48,918 bases of DNA. Source: JACPKO01 sp964406775. Its GTDB lineage: Bacteria > Patescibacteriota > Microgenomatia > Daviesbacterales > UBA10151. Positions 46,738 to 48,918 of this stretch are shown here, piece after piece. The stretch lies in NCBI GenBank assembly GCA_964406775.1, contig CAYOSW010000008.1:1-48918 (forward strand), read 5' to 3'. The notes beneath the pieces are model-generated. The model was not told where the DNA came from, did no database searches, and saw only the letters and a program-made list of their open reading frames with translations. Each line of letters opens with the position of its first letter. The stretch's first letter is position 1. The translations under genes were made by a program, and so were the position numbers.

Positions 46738-48177
46738 ATGAGTAGATCAACCGAACGAAGAGTTCCGTCTGGCGGTATTCCGTACGCACCTGAATTGGGA
46801 GAGCTTCCGCCTTTATCAAGACCTCCTTTTAGAGAAGAGCAAAGACAAGCCTTCAACGGTTTGTATGTAGTTCTTCACGAGCAAGCAGCCCCTTTAAAAG
46901 CAAAGCTTGACCAGGAACGGGTCGGGGTTCCGACCGATTTAACTGCCGAACAACGACAGATCGCAAAAGGGTTTGAGGTTACCCAGGCAAGTATCGAGAG
47001 GGCAACAGGCGCGATAGGAAGCCCTGAGGAGGTTATTGCCGCAGGATACAGAGGTAGAGGCAGGTATAGGAATGAATTCACTTCCAGAAATCCCGAAAGG
47101 CTGGAGTTTAGCAGTGAGTTATGGGAGCAGTACGAAGGTATGGCAGCAGAGCATTTACTTGCAGCAGGCGAAAGAAGGATCTATGAGCTTATGCATTACA
47201 AAGGAGACGGTACATGGTTTATCCACAGGAGAAAAGAAGCAAAGAGGATTCAGAGGCAGATGCAGGTGGTTGAAGCAAGCACCAGAACTTACAGGGAAAC
47301 ACATACATATGGTTGGGAGATGCCTTGGGATGTAAGGGTGGAACAGGAGCAGGCTTTTAATTTTCATCAATCTCCTGAAAACCGGGTATTTGACAGTTCT
47401 TTGGAGCCCGGTCGGGCGCATATGGACAATGATTGGTTAATGGCAGCGGGGATTATGGAGGCGAGGCGCGAATTTACGTTCAATGATGATCCTGGAGTCG
47501 TGATACTTCCTGGAAGGCTTTCCGGGATAACCTTAGCACCTGTAGTCAGTCCCCGGAGGCCGGTTGGAGTAGCTGCGGGTTCTGAAACTGCCCCTATTGC
47601 GGGAGGAGTTTTATCGTCGCCGGAGCCAGTTTCGGTTGCGGGAGTTCCTGCAACTTTTGGAATTCTTGGTTATCCGGGTAGTGGAGAGGCAGCGAGAGAT
47701 TTAAGGTCTTCATCTGAAAATTCAGGGAGAAGAAGGCGAAGATGGCCTTGGCTTTTATTGCCGATTCCTGTGGCTGTAGGATTAGCGTTATTGCAATGTA
47801 CGCAGAGCGGCGCTCCTGAAACGCCGGTAAATCCTCCTTCAGGATCACAAACGCCTGATGCTCCTTTGGTTGCGATGCCTCCTACCCCAACTGAGGGTGC
47901 TTTAACTCCTGCGCCAACCCCGACAGATATCCCGATTCCTGTTGAAGCGGTTGTTCCGACGCAGCCTGTTGCCGAGCCCACCAAAGGAGTCACTCCTACT
48001 GCAATTTTTAGACCCGGATCGCCGGTTCCCGCATCGGAAATTCCACCTACTGCCACCGCAGAACCTACGGTAACTCCTGTCAGAGGTAAAGTGCCACCTG
48101 AATTGATTCAGCCGGTCCCCACAACAGCCCCGAGACGGAATGCAGCTCCGGTTCAAATACCCGGCTCCGGAAGATGA
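46738..48177 (+). CDS. Single-membrane-helix protein with Pro/Thr-rich outer tail, 479 aa
   Basis: The head (1-330) contains 'RQAFNGLYVVLHEQAAPLKA' and 'DNDWLMAAGIMEARREFTF', which parallel the 651-aa protein. An Arg-rich stop-transfer 'GRRRRRWPWLLLPIPVAVG' leads into a helix (about 337-353), and the outer tail is Pro/Thr-rich for about 120 residues. Both paralogues place a Cys right at the outer end of the helix ('VVATC', 'ALLQC'). Such Pro-rich tails are often wall-spanning. It is the last protein gene before the rRNA operon. Confidence 0.68.
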   Translation: MSRSTERRVPSGGIPYAPELGELPPLSRPPFREEQRQAFNGLYVVLHEQAAPLKAKLDQERVGVPTDLTAEQRQIAKGFEVTQASIERATGAIGSPEEVIAAGYRGRGRYRNEFTSRNPERLEFSSELWEQYEGMAAEHLLAAGERRIYELMHYKGDGTWFIHRRKEAKRIQRQMQVVEASTRTYRETHTYGWEMPWDVRVEQEQAFNFHQSPENRVFDSSLEPGRAHMDNDWLMAAGIMEARREFTFNDDPGVVILPGRLSGITLAPVVSPRRPVGVAAGSETAPIAGGVLSSPEPVSVAGVPATFGILGYPGSGEAARDLRSSSENSGRRRRRWPWLLLPIPVAVGLALLQCTQSGAPETPVNPPSGSQTPDAPLVAMPPTPTEGALTPAPTPTDIPIPVEAVVPTQPVAEPTKGVTPTAIFRPGSPVPASEIPPTATAEPTVTPVRGKVPPELIQPVPTTAPRRNAAPVQIPGSGR

Positions 48178-48191
48178 TCGCGCTTGTAAGG

Positions 48192-48221
48192 TTGACATAA
48201 GCTTGCTTTTTAGGTTAAAAT
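48192..48221 (+). promoter_or_regulatory. rRNA-operon-type promoter
   Basis: A perfect TTGACA (48192-48197) and TAAAAT (48216-48221) separated by 18 nt. It is the strongest promoter match directly upstream of the leader and the 16S gene. The expected start of transcription is near 48228. Confidence 0.7.
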
Positions 48222-48357
48222 ACACTTTACCTTAAAATCCTATAAAGGGTTTGGTTAGACTGGGGCAAGTTCTCTCTATCGAGTAATACTACCAAACAGT
48301 TGAATAAGACGGTTTAAACCTTGGCTAATGCCGGTTTCAAACCAAGAGTACTTTAAC

Positions 48358-48391
48358 AACCGAAAGACAACATTCACTCTTTCGGTTTTTT
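48358..48391 (+). terminator. Intrinsic-terminator-like hairpin in rRNA leader
   Basis: A perfect 9-bp stem, AACCGAAAG (48358-48366) with CTTTCGGTT (48379-48387), and a 12-nt loop, followed by a T run (48386-48391). It lies between the promoter and 16S, so it must be read through, antiterminated or used to end a short transcript. Confidence 0.65.
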
Positions 48392-48469
48392 CTTGCGTAA
48401 AAGTAAGAAAAAGACCTGTCAAACAACCTAGCGGATTGTTTGGCTCCAAAAGAGTGGTGGGAAAAAACT

Positions 48470-48494
48470 GTTAGATTGTCAAAATCTAACTTTT
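48470..48494 (+). terminator. Second terminator-like hairpin in rRNA leader
   Basis: GTTAGATT (48470-48477) pairs with AATCTAAC (48483-48490), an 8-bp AT-rich stem with a 5-nt loop, followed by TTTT (48491-48494). Weaker than the hairpin at 48358. Confidence 0.4.
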
Positions 48495-48660
48495 AGACAA
48501 GAGTAAAACTTCACGTAAGTGAAGCTAACTTTGTCAATTCCAAATATTAGTAATACTAATACAAAACAATAAATTCAGCAGTGAATTTTGAGTAAATGGA
48601 AAACTTTAAAAGAGTAAAACTTTTACTACAAGCGTAAGCGAGTAGAAAGAGCGTAGCTCT

Positions 48661-48918
<258 letters not shown>

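Larger units (their letters stand above)
48228..48660 (+). other. rRNA leader with hairpin array (no ORF)
   Basis: This stretch has no credible ORF. It holds mutually exclusive GGTTT/AAACC pairings at 48311-48343 and a hairpin with 7-bp stem, 48249-48255 with 48291-48297. Near the 16S end it has a row of short perfect hairpins: 48509-48524 (6 bp, GTAA loop), 48571-48588 (7 bp, GCAG loop), 48613-48627 and 48646-48662 (7 bp, 3-nt loop). It is probably a processed rRNA leader; the first part may be an independent small RNA. Confidence 0.6.

Noticed and set aside
48531..48560. Second rRNA promoter (TTGTCA with TACTAA or ACTAAT)
   Set aside because: Spacing is ambiguous and the -10 is weak, so it is not listed as a feature.

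Overview
The window looks like a chromosome segment of a Candidate Phyla Radiation (Patescibacteria) bacterium, most likely of the Microgenomates group. The evidence is a tightly packed gene set with many 1-4 nt overlaps, an archaeal-style mevalonate operon, many membrane-anchored or secreted proteins of unknown function, and a 16S rRNA 5' end that begins at about 48661. UGA and UAG both act as normal stops. No IS element, integrase, CRISPR array or tRNA was recognised. The placement is inference from gene content and could be tested with the full 16S gene.

Layout. 1-5.3 kb is housekeeping: the C-terminus of an ATP-dependent DNA ligase, TatD, NUDIX, an inositol-phosphatase-like enzyme, peptidyl-tRNA hydrolase, an MFS carrier and a ZIP-type metal transporter. 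5.3-14.5 kb is an isoprenoid island: two IDI-like NUDIX proteins, then a minus-strand operon HMGR-HMGS-thiolase-DUF35-(mevalonate kinase fused to a decarboxylase)-isopentenyl phosphate kinase, and a divergent prenyl synthase plus UppS pair. Acetyl-CoA can therefore be followed on paper to polyprenyl diphosphate, and the fusion plus IPK suggests the phosphomevalonate-decarboxylase variant.

14.5-19.2 kb encodes surface proteins (an S74 intramolecular-chaperone protein and others) and an O-antigen-ligase-like membrane protein. 19.2-40.5 kb is the unusual part. It holds seven paralogues of a membrane-anchored Cys/His-rich family with four conserved motifs (CHxxxH, CxxGxxHGxxE, CxHxxGH, CxxGVFME). 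It also holds HTTM/DCC-type membrane redox genes, a cupredoxin-like protein and an esterase. Spread through the same stretch are the parts of a RiPP-like system: a PqqD-like recognition protein, an S26-peptidase/nucleotidyltransferase fusion, an HprK-like kinase, and two tandemly duplicated Gly/Tyr/Gln-repeat precursors whose N-termini carry a YxxPx(L/I) motif.

40.5-48.2 kb has PRPP synthetase, an anchored cohesin-dockerin protein, and five hypothetical genes ending in two related large proteins with a single membrane segment. From 48.19 kb an rRNA-type promoter precedes a roughly 430 nt leader full of short hairpins and terminator-like structures, then the start of 16S rRNA. A recurring trait is a -10 box only 6-9 nt upstream of the start codon, indicating many leaderless mRNAs, with a few genes keeping clear Shine-Dalgarno sites.
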